A stretch of 13,651 nucleotides of DNA from 2-01-FULL-50-23 sp964509695 (GCA_964509695.1 CAZDXN010000021.1:1-13651), one strand, 5' to 3'; positions 1 through 6,145 are shown, counted from the stretch's first letter. Translations and numbers: made by a program. Notes: generated by a model from the sequence alone, not told the origin.

Positions 1-65
1 GTAGTTCAACGGTAGAACGGCGCATTCGCATTGCACAAATGGGGGTTCAATTCCCCCCGAGTCCA
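1..65 (+). tRNA. tRNA, 3' part (5' six bases outside the window), probably tRNA-Ala(CGC)
   Basis: A cloverleaf can be drawn from base 7 of a tRNA onward. The D stem is GTTC/GAAC with a 7-nt loop containing GGT. The anticodon stem is GCGCA/TGCAC (one C-A mismatch) around the loop TTCGCAT. A 4-nt variable region follows, then a five-pair GGGGG/CCCCC T stem with loop TTCAATT. The 3' acceptor strand is CGAGTCC with discriminator A at 65. CCA is not encoded. The loop gives anticodon CGC (Ala), and T at position 70 would allow the G3-U70 alanine identity pair, but base 3 lies off the window. The tRNA call is firm; the amino acid is less sure. Confidence 0.8.
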
Positions 66-138
66 CAACGTAATAAATTTTGCAATGCAAAATTTAAACG
101 TTGTTAGGAGCGTAAAAATTGCGAAGCAATTTTGTACG
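66..138. repeat. Two consecutive AT-rich inverted repeats downstream of the tRNA
   Basis: The first (66-103) has outer arms caacg/cgttg and inner arms aaattttgca/tgcaaaattt around a single base. The second (111-138) has arms CGTAAAAATTGC and GCAATTTT-g-TACG around a GAA triloop. Neither is followed by a long T run, so they do not look like classical intrinsic terminators, though they could mark the 3' end of the tRNA transcript or of the minus-strand gene that ends at 154. They may belong to the wider set of palindromic elements seen elsewhere in the window. Confidence 0.6.
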
Positions 139-153
139 TCCCACCCACCGATC

Positions 154-555
154 TTATGAAACTGACAATTTGAGGTATCCCTCAATCCTCTCGACGCGTT
201 TTCTCAAATCCAAGTACTCTCGATCAAAAAAACCAACCATTGTCTTTATATCTTTCCGAATGTGAGCAACGTCGTCCTTAATTGGTTTAAGACGTTTCTC
301 CATCTTCTCGTCGACTTCCCTCCCGAACGTAGACAGTCTCCTCTCCATCTTCTCGTCAACCTCCTTCCCGAACGTAGACAGTCTCCTCTCCATCTTCTCG
401 TCAACCTCCTTCCCGAACGTAGACAGTCTCCTCTCCATCTTCTCGTCCATCACCTGACTCAGAGAGGCTACCTCGTTCTTGATAGGTTTCAACCGCTTCT
501 CAATCAATCCATCAATCTTAGTTAGGTCATTATCTGTCAGCATATCTATAACCAT
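154..555 (-). CDS. Small coiled-coil protein with three 15-residue tandem repeats
   Basis: This 133-aa protein is charged and almost wholly alpha-helical, with no predicted membrane segment or Cys. Its centre is a 15-residue unit, DEKMERRLSTFGKEV, repeated three times nearly identically (residues ~37-81), followed by a partial fourth copy (DEKMEKRLKPIK). The unit resembles the N-terminal EKRLKPIKNEV segment, so the whole protein may have grown by duplication. Fifteen residues is one more than two heptads, which suggests a long helical rod. At DNA level the 45-bp units differ by only a few bases, so copy number could vary. An AGG lies directly before the chosen ATG; Met5 is an alternative start. 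The gene diverges from the zinc-ribbon gene 28 bp away. I do not recognise a family; a DUF-type helical protein is the best description. Confidence 0.75.
   Translation of the reverse strand: MVIDMLTDNDLTKIDGLIEKRLKPIKNEVASLSQVMDEKMERRLSTFGKEVDEKMERRLSTFGKEVDEKMERRLSTFGREVDEKMEKRLKPIKDDVAHIRKDIKTMVGFFDREYLDLRKRVERIEGYLKLSVS
320..455. repeat. 45-bp direct tandem repeat, about three copies, within a coding region
   Basis: The unit containing cccgaacgtagacagtctcc and ctccatcttctcgtcaacct recurs at a 45-bp period, with near-identical copies. It encodes the 15-residue unit of the minus-strand coiled-coil protein. The lack of unique spacers rules out a CRISPR array. Confidence 0.85.
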
Positions 556-571
556 CCTATCATCAATAGGT

Positions 572-577
572 TAAAAT
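572..577 (+). promoter_or_regulatory. -10 hexamer TAAAAT, 6 nt before ATG (leaderless start)
   Basis: TAAAAT is followed by acaaac and then the ATG of the zinc-ribbon gene. Transcription would start at or beside the A of the ATG. No convincing -35 is visible, and there is no Shine-Dalgarno. The same spacing is seen before several other genes in the window. Confidence 0.4.
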
Positions 578-583
578 ACAAAC

Positions 584-817
584 ATGTCCGATCAAACCTT
601 AATTTGCAAAAACTGCACTAACGAATTCGTCTTTTCCGCTGGCGAACAATCCTTTTATGCCTCCAAAAGCCTCGCCAACCCCAAATACTGCCCCATCTGC
701 CGCAGTATCAAACATCAAGAATCACAGTTCCCTGTTAAACCCATACCCCCAAGTGTCATTCCGGCCTCCTCCGCCAAAGGCGGATCCGCCTCTGGAGGAG
801 AGCCGGAATCTATCTGA
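584..817 (+). CDS. Small zinc-ribbon protein (zf-trcl type) with a repeat-derived C-terminus
   Basis: This 77-aa protein has two knuckles, C8-x2-C11 and C36-x2-C39, with the spacer GEQSFYASK...NPKYCPICR. This matches the small probable zinc-ribbon family PF13451 (zf-trcl) as I know it. Four Cys should bind one Zn; function is unknown, and nucleic-acid or protein binding is usual for such ribbons. From about residue 58 (VIPASSAKGGSASGG...) the sequence is encoded by the left half of a palindromic element (755-877), so the last 20 residues are probably an acquired, non-conserved tail. The start follows a -10-like hexamer by 6 nt and lacks a Shine-Dalgarno. The gene converges on obg; the element supplies both stop codons. 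Confidence 0.8.
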   Translation: MSDQTLICKNCTNEFVFSAGEQSFYASKSLANPKYCPICRSIKHQESQFPVKPIPPSVIPASSAKGGSASGGEPESI

Positions 818-877
818 ATAGATCTCTACGAGCCTGAGGCCTCTCAGAGCCGTGGGCCCGGATCAAGTCCGGGATGA
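755..877. repeat. Palindromic composite element (GTCAT...ATGAC) between convergent genes
   Basis: The stretch begins gtcattccgg and ends ccgggatgac. It contains several inverted repeats: attccgg...ccggaat with inner tcctcc/ggagga; ggcggatccgcc at its left centre; cctgaggcctctcagag in the middle; and cccgga-tcaag-tccggg at 857-873. Its 821-860 part matches the complement of 6265-6304 at 39 of 40 positions, so it is a dispersed element present in inverse orientation elsewhere in the window. It encodes the last 20 residues of the zinc-ribbon protein and, on the other strand, the last four residues and stop of Obg. Confidence 0.8.
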
Positions 878-1930
878 CAATTTCACCCAGCGCGTCAGCT
901 CCTTCTTCAATTCCGGCAATCCCGAAAGATTCCCCGCGCTAAGAGCGATCACCTTGATTTTCTTTTTGGCCAAACCAGCCACAATGCCGGGCAAATTTTC
1001 TGCCGGAAGCAAATCCACCTTGTTTAGGACCACGATTTCTTTCTTCTTAGTCAGCTCCTCAACATACAATCCCAATTCTTTTCTGATCGTTTTGTAGTTT
1101 CCCGCCAATTTCTTCACCGCCTCGGGAACCGATAGATCCTCCTCGCCATTTTTCAAGGCCAAAAGGTGGACAATTAGGGTTGTCCTCTCCACATGTCGCA
1201 AAAAGCGAATCCCCAAACCGCGGCCCTCGCTGGCTCCTTCGATCAAACCCGGAATGTCCGCAATCACCAAAGACCTATCTTGAGCCTGTCCTGAGCGTAG
1301 CCGAAGGACCCCCAAATTCGGCTCCAGAGTCGTGAATTCATAATCGGCCACTTTCGGCTTTGCATTCGAAAGGATCGAAAGCAGGGTTGATTTTCCCACG
1401 TTTGGTAGCCCTACCAAACCCACATCAGCCAATAGTTTCAGATCCATCTCTACCTGCCATTCCTCGCCTTCGATACCCGGCTCCGCCTCGATTGGGGTCG
1501 TATTGGTCGGCCCCCGGAAGTGCCAATTTCCTCTCCCCCCCTTGCCCCCCCTCGCAATCAACACCTCCATCCCCACCTTATCAAAATCAATTACTTTTTC
1601 TTCTTCAATTGGACTAATTTGACCAATTTGTCCAATTGGTCTAATTTTGAGTATTGTTCCAATCGGTACCTTGATGCGCAGATCCTCGCCCGCCTTGCCA
1701 CTACTGCGACTCTCCCCACCCCGATTCCCGCTCGCAGCCTCAAACTTCTGTCGAAAGGCAAAGTGATCCAAAGTCGCCAGATTGGTATCGGTTTCGATAT
1801 AGACATTGCCGCCCTTGCCTCCGTCACCACCATCCGGACCGCCTTTTGGTACAAAACGGCCACGATAAAAGTGGATGACCCCGTCACCCCCGTCGCCCGC
1901 CTTGATCGTAATTTTCGCACTATCTACCAT
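863..1930 (-). CDS. obgE: GTPase Obg/CgtA, with in-frame repeat insertions
   Basis: Obg is a ribosome-associated GTPase acting in 50S maturation and stress control. The glycine-rich Obg fold occupies residues ~1-158 (DGGDGV..., GGPDGGDGGKGG). The G domain shows P-loop GLPNVGKST (174-182, Lys180), switch I FTTLEPNLGV, G3 DIPG (225-228), G4 NKVD (303-306) and a G5 SA. At 355 aa it ends after the G domain and lacks the optional C-terminal OCT domain. Two insertions stand out. LRLRSGQAQDR (~209-219) sits just before the G3 strand and is encoded by a palindromic sequence at 1279-1308. IRPIGQIGQISPI (~95-107) in the Obg fold is encoded by 9-bp tandem repeats. The last four residues and the stop come from a palindromic element. 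It lies 44 bp downstream of the M23 peptidase gene on the same strand, probably in one operon. Confidence 0.95.
   Translation of the reverse strand: MVDSAKITIKAGDGGDGVIHFYRGRFVPKGGPDGGDGGKGGNVYIETDTNLATLDHFAFRQKFEAASGNRGGESRSSGKAGEDLRIKVPIGTILKIRPIGQIGQISPIEEEKVIDFDKVGMEVLIARGGKGGRGNWHFRGPTNTTPIEAEPGIEGEEWQVEMDLKLLADVGLVGLPNVGKSTLLSILSNAKPKVADYEFTTLEPNLGVLRLRSGQAQDRSLVIADIPGLIEGASEGRGLGIRFLRHVERTTLIVHLLALKNGEEDLSVPEAVKKLAGNYKTIRKELGLYVEELTKKKEIVVLNKVDLLPAENLPGIVAGLAKKKIKVIALSAGNLSGLPELKKELTRWVKLSSRT
1279..1308. repeat. Short palindrome-containing element inserted in frame in obg
   Basis: The plus-strand sequence cttgagcctgtcctgagcgt followed by agccgaagga contains overlapping inverted segments (cctgtcctg; ctgagcgtagccg). 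It adds about 11 residues (LRLRSGQAQDR) between the switch-I strand and the G3 DIPG motif of Obg. To my knowledge this 30-nt motif and its LRLRSGQAQ peptide recur in unrelated proteins of CPR and some other environmental bacteria; that needs a search to confirm. Confidence 0.65.
1606..1650. repeat. 9-bp tandem repeat (AATTTGNCC family), five units, in obg
   Basis: Units read caattggac, taatttgac, caatttgtc, caattggtc, taattttga. On the minus strand they encode IRPIGQIGQISPI. The 9-bp period keeps the frame. Related arrays are at 1951-1977 and 7992-8030. Confidence 0.75.
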
Positions 1931-1950
1931 TTGCTCTTAAATCTTCGTCT

Positions 1951-1977
1951 AATTTGACCAATTTGACTAATTTGTTA
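1951..1977. repeat. 9-bp tandem repeat between the M23 gene and obg
   Basis: Three units, aatttgacc, aatttgact and aatttgtta, fill most of the 44-bp intergenic gap. The last unit supplies the TAA stop codon (1975-1977) of the M23 peptidase gene. Same family as the arrays inside obg and the sortase gene. Confidence 0.75.
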
Positions 1978-3120
1978 TTTTAATTGTGTCAGCGGGTCGA
2001 CGTTCCCCTTCGTGGTTCTAATCTCAAAGTGAAGGTGCGTCCCCGTCGAACGACCCGTCGAGCCCATCATTCCCAGTCGGTCGCCTCGCTTCACCCGCTG
2101 ACCGTTGACGACATCAATCCGGCTCATATGCGCGTAAAGAGTTAGATACCCGTTTCCGTGGTTAAGCATCACTTTATTTCCGTATCCCGACGGGTCCCAA
2201 CCAGCGATCACCACAGTTCCTGAGTCAGCCGCCAAAATCGGTCCGCCGTCACGGTTGGCGATATCGACACCCTTGTGCCACGACCGATACGGCTGAGTTT
2301 GTCTTCCCGAGGCCGGCCAGATCCAGGTTCCCGTAGCCGAAACCGAGCCGGCATCCGGAGTCCGAGCCAAAGGCGTCACCGCTTGCGATGAACTCCCCTC
2401 TGCCGGCATGGTTCCGTCCGGAACCACCAAACGCTGACCAACAGCCAAAGCAAAGGTCTCGTCGTTCGTAAAAGTGTTGAAAGGAAAGTCAACGATAGAC
2501 TGGGCGTCGGCTTTATATTTTTTGGAGATCGAGTAAATCGTCTCTCCGCTCTTTACAGTGTGGATCACTCCCGTCACCGGCGGGATGGTCAAAGTATTAC
2601 CAATTTTTAAGGTCTTCCACTGGACGACCCCCTGGTTTGCCCATTTGATCGTATTTTGGCTAACCCCAAATTTTTCCGCGATTGAGCCCAAGGTATCACC
2701 ATCCTGAATTGGATACATAATATCCTCAGAACGCGGTTTCTCCGAAACTTGAGTCAGAGTCGAAATATCTGAAGCGGAAACTATTTCTCCGAGGGTCGCG
2801 GCACCATCCTGATTTTCGGCAAAGACAATTCTATTTCCCAAGGCCGAGGAGATCATCGCTCGAGATTGATTTGTGTCCACGATCAAGGTCGGTCCCAAGG
2901 CCACTCCCAGCGCCATCACCGTCACCACTCCGGCGTGAACAAAAATGGTGGCATACTTCCCCCGCTGCTGATACATTTTTACAACCGCTATTGATTTGAC
3001 CCCCTCAAAACCATTAAAAAGTCGCGCCAAATATACCCGGAAAATATGTCCAACAAAAAGTCTGATAAATCGGAAAAAATCGAGAACCCATAGATTGAAA
3101 AACTGTCCCATTTTTTTCAT
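1975..3120 (-). CDS. Membrane-anchored LysM / M23 family metallopeptidase (murein endopeptidase)
   Basis: This 381-aa protein is a probable cell-wall hydrolase facing outside. A basic, aromatic N-terminus leads to a hydrophobic segment at ~58-80 that should be a membrane anchor. Two LysM domains follow (~135-180, YPIQDGDTLGSIAEKFGVS; ~185-235, HTVKSGETIYSISKKYKAD), giving peptidoglycan binding. The C-terminal M23 (lysostaphin-like) domain starts at ~WIWPASGRQTQPY. It keeps HxxxD (His282, Asp286), His331 in LYAHMS, and HLHFE (His362, His364), so the Zn site and catalytic His appear complete. It cuts peptide cross-links in peptidoglycan; in such small-celled bacteria it may serve division or envelope remodelling. 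It is upstream of obg on the same strand and diverges from the methyltransferase gene. Confidence 0.93.
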   Translation of the reverse strand: MKKMGQFFNLWVLDFFRFIRLFVGHIFRVYLARLFNGFEGVKSIAVVKMYQQRGKYATIFVHAGVVTVMALGVALGPTLIVDTNQSRAMISSALGNRIVFAENQDGAATLGEIVSASDISTLTQVSEKPRSEDIMYPIQDGDTLGSIAEKFGVSQNTIKWANQGVVQWKTLKIGNTLTIPPVTGVIHTVKSGETIYSISKKYKADAQSIVDFPFNTFTNDETFALAVGQRLVVPDGTMPAEGSSSQAVTPLARTPDAGSVSATGTWIWPASGRQTQPYRSWHKGVDIANRDGGPILAADSGTVVIAGWDPSGYGNKVMLNHGNGYLTLYAHMSRIDVVNGQRVKRGDRLGMMGSTGRSTGTHLHFEIRTTKGNVDPLTQLK

Positions 3121-3174
3121 CGTTTGCAGTGACTATTCTACCACGCCGAGGCTCGTTGTCTTATACTTAAGGTC
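3121..3174. promoter_or_regulatory. Divergent promoter region between the M23 and methyltransferase genes
   Basis: On the plus strand TATACT (3162-3167) ends 7 nt before the ATG at 3175, suggesting a leaderless message. The string tatacttaa..tcatggcc is shared with the start of the sortase gene at 7842-7858. On the minus strand TAGAAT (3140-3135) lies 14 nt before the M23 ATG. Neither shows a clear -35. Confidence 0.4.
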
Positions 3175-3840
3175 ATGGCCAACCTGACCGAGGACCAAAT
3201 CGCCAAATACACAGACTACCACAGTCTTGATCTAGCCAACAAAATCTATCAGCTCAAAGCCCTTCGCCTCGCCCAAAGATTTTCCCCCACAAAACCCCAA
3301 ATCGTCGAGCTGGGGTCTGCCGATGACTCTTTTCTAAATTTACTCAAAAAAAGACTAAACGGCGAAGGTCTCGGACTGGACCTCACTAAGGGCGACGATC
3401 TTGAAAAACCTCTGAAAGTGAAGGCAAACACGGCCGATCTGGTCATCGCCCTCGAGGTCATCGAGCACCTCTTTGACACCGATCTGTTTCTGTCGGAAAT
3501 CCACCGCATTCTAAAACCCAAAGGCTTCCTCATCCTCTCTACCCCCAATCTCGCCTCTCTCCCCAACCGCTTTCGCCTTCTTTTTGGCGGCTACCCCAAA
3601 TATCTCGAATACAGCCGCTCCGGCGCCGGCCACATCCACCTCTATACCCTCCCCACCATAAAATTCCAAATTACAAATCACAAATTACAAGTAGTTCAGT
3701 TCACCTCTCCAAATTTTTTGTGTCCGTATATTACAAAATCTTGGTTTCCCAATTTTCTCAAGGAATTTTGTATGGCCTTGGGTGATTTATTCCCCTCTCT
3801 CGGCAGCCACCTCCTCATCGTCGCCCAAAAAAAGGTATGA
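3175..3840 (+). CDS. Class I SAM-dependent methyltransferase (Methyltransf_11-like)
   Basis: This 221-aa soluble protein has a Rossmann-type methyltransferase core. Motif I is VELGSADDSF (~44-53), degenerate relative to GxGxG. An acidic end of strand 2 follows (GLGLDLTKGDD). Motif IV/post-I is ADLVIALEVIEHL, and motif VI is ILKPKGFLILSTPN. The ALEVIEHL...L.E.HR.LKP.G pattern is typical of the UbiE/Methyltransf_11/23 group acting on small molecules, lipids or glycans; the substrate is unknown. Residues ~163-173 (KFQITNHKLQV) are encoded by a low-complexity stretch (aaattacaaatcacaaatta) and look like an insertion in a C-terminal loop. It stands alone between the M23 gene and the DUF4012 gene, so an envelope glycan or lipid role is possible but only inferred. 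Promoter spacing suggests leaderless translation. Confidence 0.85.
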   Translation: MANLTEDQIAKYTDYHSLDLANKIYQLKALRLAQRFSPTKPQIVELGSADDSFLNLLKKRLNGEGLGLDLTKGDDLEKPLKVKANTADLVIALEVIEHLFDTDLFLSEIHRILKPKGFLILSTPNLASLPNRFRLLFGGYPKYLEYSRSGAGHIHLYTLPTIKFQITNHKLQVVQFTSPNFLCPYITKSWFPNFLKEFCMALGDLFPSLGSHLLIVAQKKV

Positions 3841-4022
3841 GTCATTACCCCCCCGTCATCCCGGACCCCACACCTCTCCCTCTTTCCCTCCCCTTATCAA
3901 GGGGAGGGACGTAAGGGTGAGGTCTGTCATCCCGGACTTGATCCGGGATCTCTTTGATCGATGCTGAAATGAATTCAGCATGACATACACTGGATCGCCA
4001 CGCTATCGCTCGCGATGACAAT
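3841..4022. repeat. Gene-free cluster of four palindromic modules
   Basis: There is no gene here. Four modules follow each other: (1) gtcatcccgga... with perfect 11-bp arms tccctcccctt/aaggggaggga (3885-3895, 3899-3909); (2) GTCAT + cccgga-cttga-tccggg (3926-3947); (3) atgctgaa-atgaa-ttcagcat (3961-3981) followed by GAC; (4) tggatcgccacg...cgcgatgaca (3991-4020). Modules 2-4 recur in modified form at 6245-6410. The last module ends within ~10 bp of the -10 of the DUF4012 gene. Function unknown; transcript ends, mRNA stability elements or selfish miniature elements are all possible. Confidence 0.75.
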
Positions 4023-4026
4023 AAAA

Positions 4027-4032
4027 TAAGAT
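4027..4032 (+). promoter_or_regulatory. -10 hexamer TAAGAT, 6 nt before ATG (leaderless start)
   Basis: TAAGAT is followed by atagct and the ATG at 4039. There is no Shine-Dalgarno, and no -35 better than chance within the preceding palindromic repeat. TAAGAT is also the -10 of the strong rho promoter in this window. Confidence 0.35.
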
Positions 4033-4038
4033 ATAGCT

Positions 4039-5535
4039 ATGTCCACCAAGATATTGATCTTCATAATCGGCCTCCTCATCCCCTCGGCCAAGCCCTGTCT
4101 TAAAGGTTTCTCCTCGGACGGTGGCCCGCAGGGACTCCTCCGAGGTGAAACCGGAATTCAATGCCTCTCCTCCCTCCCCTCCCTCGAACCAAAACTCAAA
4201 TTCGCCAACTATTTTCTTCATTCTCCCCTTATTTCTGAATTCTTAACTCTTAATTCTGAATTCAAGCCCTTCCTGCCCCACCTCGACTACTTTCTGGGCC
4301 AAAACGAACCTACTTCCTATCTCGTTCTACTTCAAAACAACTATGAACTCCGCGCCAACGGCGGCTTCTTCGGCTCCTACGCCAAATTGAAAATTGAAAA
4401 TGGAAAATTGAAAATTGACTTCCAAGACATCTACGTCCCCGACGGCGCTCTGGTCGGCCACGTCGAACCCCCCGCCCCCATCCAAACCGCCTTCAAACAG
4501 GGTTGGTTCAAACTCCGCGACGCAGATTGGGAACCGGACTTTCCCACCGCCGCCACGACCATTCGCTGGTTTCTAACCAAGGGCAACGAAATAAACCCCG
4601 ATTTTCTCATCACCCTAAATCTGTCGACCATCGAAAAAATAATTGCCGTTCTTGGTGACGTCTACATCCCCGAGTATGACCTCACCCTCAATCACGACAA
4701 TCTCTACGCCCTCCTCCAAAACCAGTCAGAAATAGCTGCCTTCGACGGCTCCACCCAGAAAAAGGACGTCATCACCGCCGCCGGTCACGCCGTCATCAAA
4801 AAACTCTCGCATCTTGAATTTGACAAATTAGTTCAATTAGCCAAAATCGTTCTCGACCAATTAAACCACGGCAATCTACTCGTCAACAGTACCAACGAAT
4901 CCGTCAAAAAAATCATCCTCTCCAAAGATTGGGGCGGCCAACTGACGACTGCCAACTGCCAACTGCCCAACTGCTTAACCGACACTATTCTCCTCGTCGA
5001 AACCAATCTCGGCGCCAACAAGGCCAATTGCTGTATCGAACGAAAAACGATCCACACCATTAGTCATTCGCCATTCGTCATTAGTCATTTAATTAATCTA
5101 ACCCTTACCAACAAATCTCCCTTGGAAAACCCTGATCCACCTCGCTTCTATGGAGGGAATTACATCTCATATCTTCGCTTCTATATCCCCGAAAACGCCA
5201 CCAACATCCGTCTGACCGCCCAACCAACTCTACCCAAAACTCTTACTCAATATCCGCTTCCATTCGATGGCATCAATCAAAAATCATTCGACCTAAAAGA
5301 CAACTACGGCCTTCGTGAGGTCGGTTTTTTCCACCTCACCGCCGCCGGCACAAAATCGGCCGTTCAACTTTCCTATGACTTGCCTCTGGACAACCTGGGA
5401 GGTTATCCAATTTCCTATCAACTAAATCTTCTCAAACAACATGGTCTGGAATCCTCCCCCCAAGAAATCAACCTTTTCGGCCAATCCTCCTCCACAACAC
5501 TGGAAACCAATTTTTCTGAAAATATTCCTCTCTAG
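4039..5535 (+). CDS. DUF4012-containing envelope protein, with several low-complexity insertions
   Basis: This 498-aa protein has a short hydrophobic N-terminus (ILIFIIGLLIPSA) that should act as signal peptide or anchor. The core block YLVLLQNNYELRANGGFFGSYAKL (~94-117) is the hallmark I associate with DUF4012 (PF13196), followed by YVPDGALVGHVEPPAP, FPTAATTIRWFLTKGNEI and LNLSTIEKIIAVLGDVYIPEYD. The domain is common in CPR and Actinobacteria surface proteins; biochemical function is unknown to me. At least five stretches look like inserted repeats: GFSSDGGPQGLLRGETG (palindrome 4106-4151); ISEFLTLNSEF (65-75); KLKIENGKLKID (116-127); LTTANCQLPNC (302-312); and ISHSPFVISHLI (341-352). All keep the frame. 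Its TAG stop overlaps the TAG of the opposite-strand gene (CTAG at 5532-5535). Confidence 0.85.
   Translation: MSTKILIFIIGLLIPSAKPCLKGFSSDGGPQGLLRGETGIQCLSSLPSLEPKLKFANYFLHSPLISEFLTLNSEFKPFLPHLDYFLGQNEPTSYLVLLQNNYELRANGGFFGSYAKLKIENGKLKIDFQDIYVPDGALVGHVEPPAPIQTAFKQGWFKLRDADWEPDFPTAATTIRWFLTKGNEINPDFLITLNLSTIEKIIAVLGDVYIPEYDLTLNHDNLYALLQNQSEIAAFDGSTQKKDVITAAGHAVIKKLSHLEFDKLVQLAKIVLDQLNHGNLLVNSTNESVKKIILSKDWGGQLTTANCQLPNCLTDTILLVETNLGANKANCCIERKTIHTISHSPFVISHLINLTLTNKSPLENPDPPRFYGGNYISYLRFYIPENATNIRLTAQPTLPKTLTQYPLPFDGINQKSFDLKDNYGLREVGFFHLTAAGTKSAVQLSYDLPLDNLGGYPISYQLNLLKQHGLESSPQEINLFGQSSSTTLETNFSENIPL
4106..4151. repeat. Palindromic element inserted in the DUF4012 gene
   Basis: Arms gtttctcctcgga (4106-4118) and tccgaggtgaaac (4139-4151) pair at 12 of 13 positions around a 20-nt centre. 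It is read through in frame right after the signal peptide. The GG..GE.G.Q-like product resembles the repeat-derived tail of the zinc-ribbon protein (GGSASGGEPES), suggesting the same family of coding palindromes. Confidence 0.65.
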
Positions 5536-5915
5536 CAAACCCAGTCTTCGGGATAAACAGCCAATTCTTTCTTACCTTCCACCATCGCCCTTTCTATTTC
5601 CGCCTCTCTTGGCCACAGTCCTCCGAACTCCGCCGCCAACAATGAAAGCAATTCTCTCAGCTCCACCGCAAAGTGAAGATCACCCGATCCCGGCGCTCCA
5701 GCGAACCATTTTTCCCCGTCGCAACCAATCGCCACCGCATGAAACGGCCAAGATTCTACTTCAAACTTATCCTCTCTGCTCGCCCATAAATTAATTATCA
5801 AAACTCTCTCTATCTCGTTTCCCACCAAACCCACAAACTTCCTCGCCGCCTCCAGACACTTTCCCCTGTTAGAATATTCAACTGAAACGATAGAAAAACC
5901 CTCTTCGATTCTCAT
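5532..5915 (-). CDS. Hypothetical protein with a conserved-looking Cys/His pair
   Basis: The reading frame opens at 6014, but the ATG at 5915 is preferred. It begins 8 nt after the stop of the upstream gene, avoids a ~90-nt overlap, and drops a Gly/Arg-rich leader of poor protein character. The 127-aa product has no signal peptide. It contains RGKCLEAARKFVGLVG (Cys20 at a helix start), a strand ERVLIINLW, and WPFHAVAIGCDGEKWFAGAPGSGD (His59, Asp66, Asp79), then a Leu-rich helix. A Cys at a helix N-terminus followed by a His in a strand resembles the papain/transglutaminase layout, but I cannot confirm this, and a non-enzymatic role is equally possible. Probably co-transcribed with the 73-aa gene before it. 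The 3' end overlaps the DUF4012 stop. Confidence 0.6.
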   Translation of the reverse strand: MRIEEGFSIVSVEYSNRGKCLEAARKFVGLVGNEIERVLIINLWASREDKFEVESWPFHAVAIGCDGEKWFAGAPGSGDLHFAVELRELLSLLAAEFGGLWPREAEIERAMVEGKKELAVYPEDWVC

Positions 5916-5923
5916 TCGGCGAC

Positions 5924-6145
5924 CTAAACGGTCCCCATCTTCTGTAATTCCTCGATACGAGCTGTCGAAACGGACCCCCCCGCCCGAAGTTCCTCCACAG
6001 CCATTCGCATCCAAGGAGCCAAGGTGTCGTCAACTTGTCTAGCAGAATCTGCAAATTCACTAGCAAGGAATAAACACACCTCCAAACTCTCCTCATGGCT
6101 AATTGGATGATGATCCGCCCTTGCTTCTACAGTTTGTAATGTCAT
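5924..6145 (-). CDS. Small hypothetical helical protein (73 aa)
   Basis: An earlier ATG exists at 6220, but that extension runs through a repeat (6184-6213) and through a good extended -10 (TGATACAAT). The ATG at 6145 lies 7 nt after that hexamer, so it is preferred. The product (MTLQTVEARADHH... EESLEVCLFLASEFADSARQ ... MAVEELRAGGSVSTARIEELQKM) is acidic, mostly helical and soluble, with no motif I recognise. The size and the short gap to the following gene suggest a two-gene operon of unknown role. A toxin-antitoxin pair was considered, but nothing in the sequence supports it. Confidence 0.5.
   Translation of the reverse strand: MTLQTVEARADHHPISHEESLEVCLFLASEFADSARQVDDTLAPWMRMAVEELRAGGSVSTARIEELQKMGTV

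Noticed and set aside
320..455. Possible CRISPR array
   Set aside because: Repeats are directly adjacent with no unique spacers and encode protein; no cas gene is present.
262..525. Plus-strand open frame (87 aa) opposite the coiled-coil gene
   Set aside because: It is a by-product of the 45-bp repeats. The product is Leu/Pro/Arg-rich without a family-like pattern, while the minus strand gives a clear helical heptad-like protein.
5441..5794. Plus-strand open frame (117 aa)
   Set aside because: Pro/Ser-rich shadow running from the end of the DUF4012 gene across the minus-strand 127-aa gene, with no start signal.
5916..6014. N-terminal extension of the 127-aa gene to the ATG at 6014
   Set aside because: It would overlap the upstream gene by about 90 nt and adds a Gly/Arg-rich leader unlike the rest; the ATG at 5915 follows the upstream stop by 8 nt.
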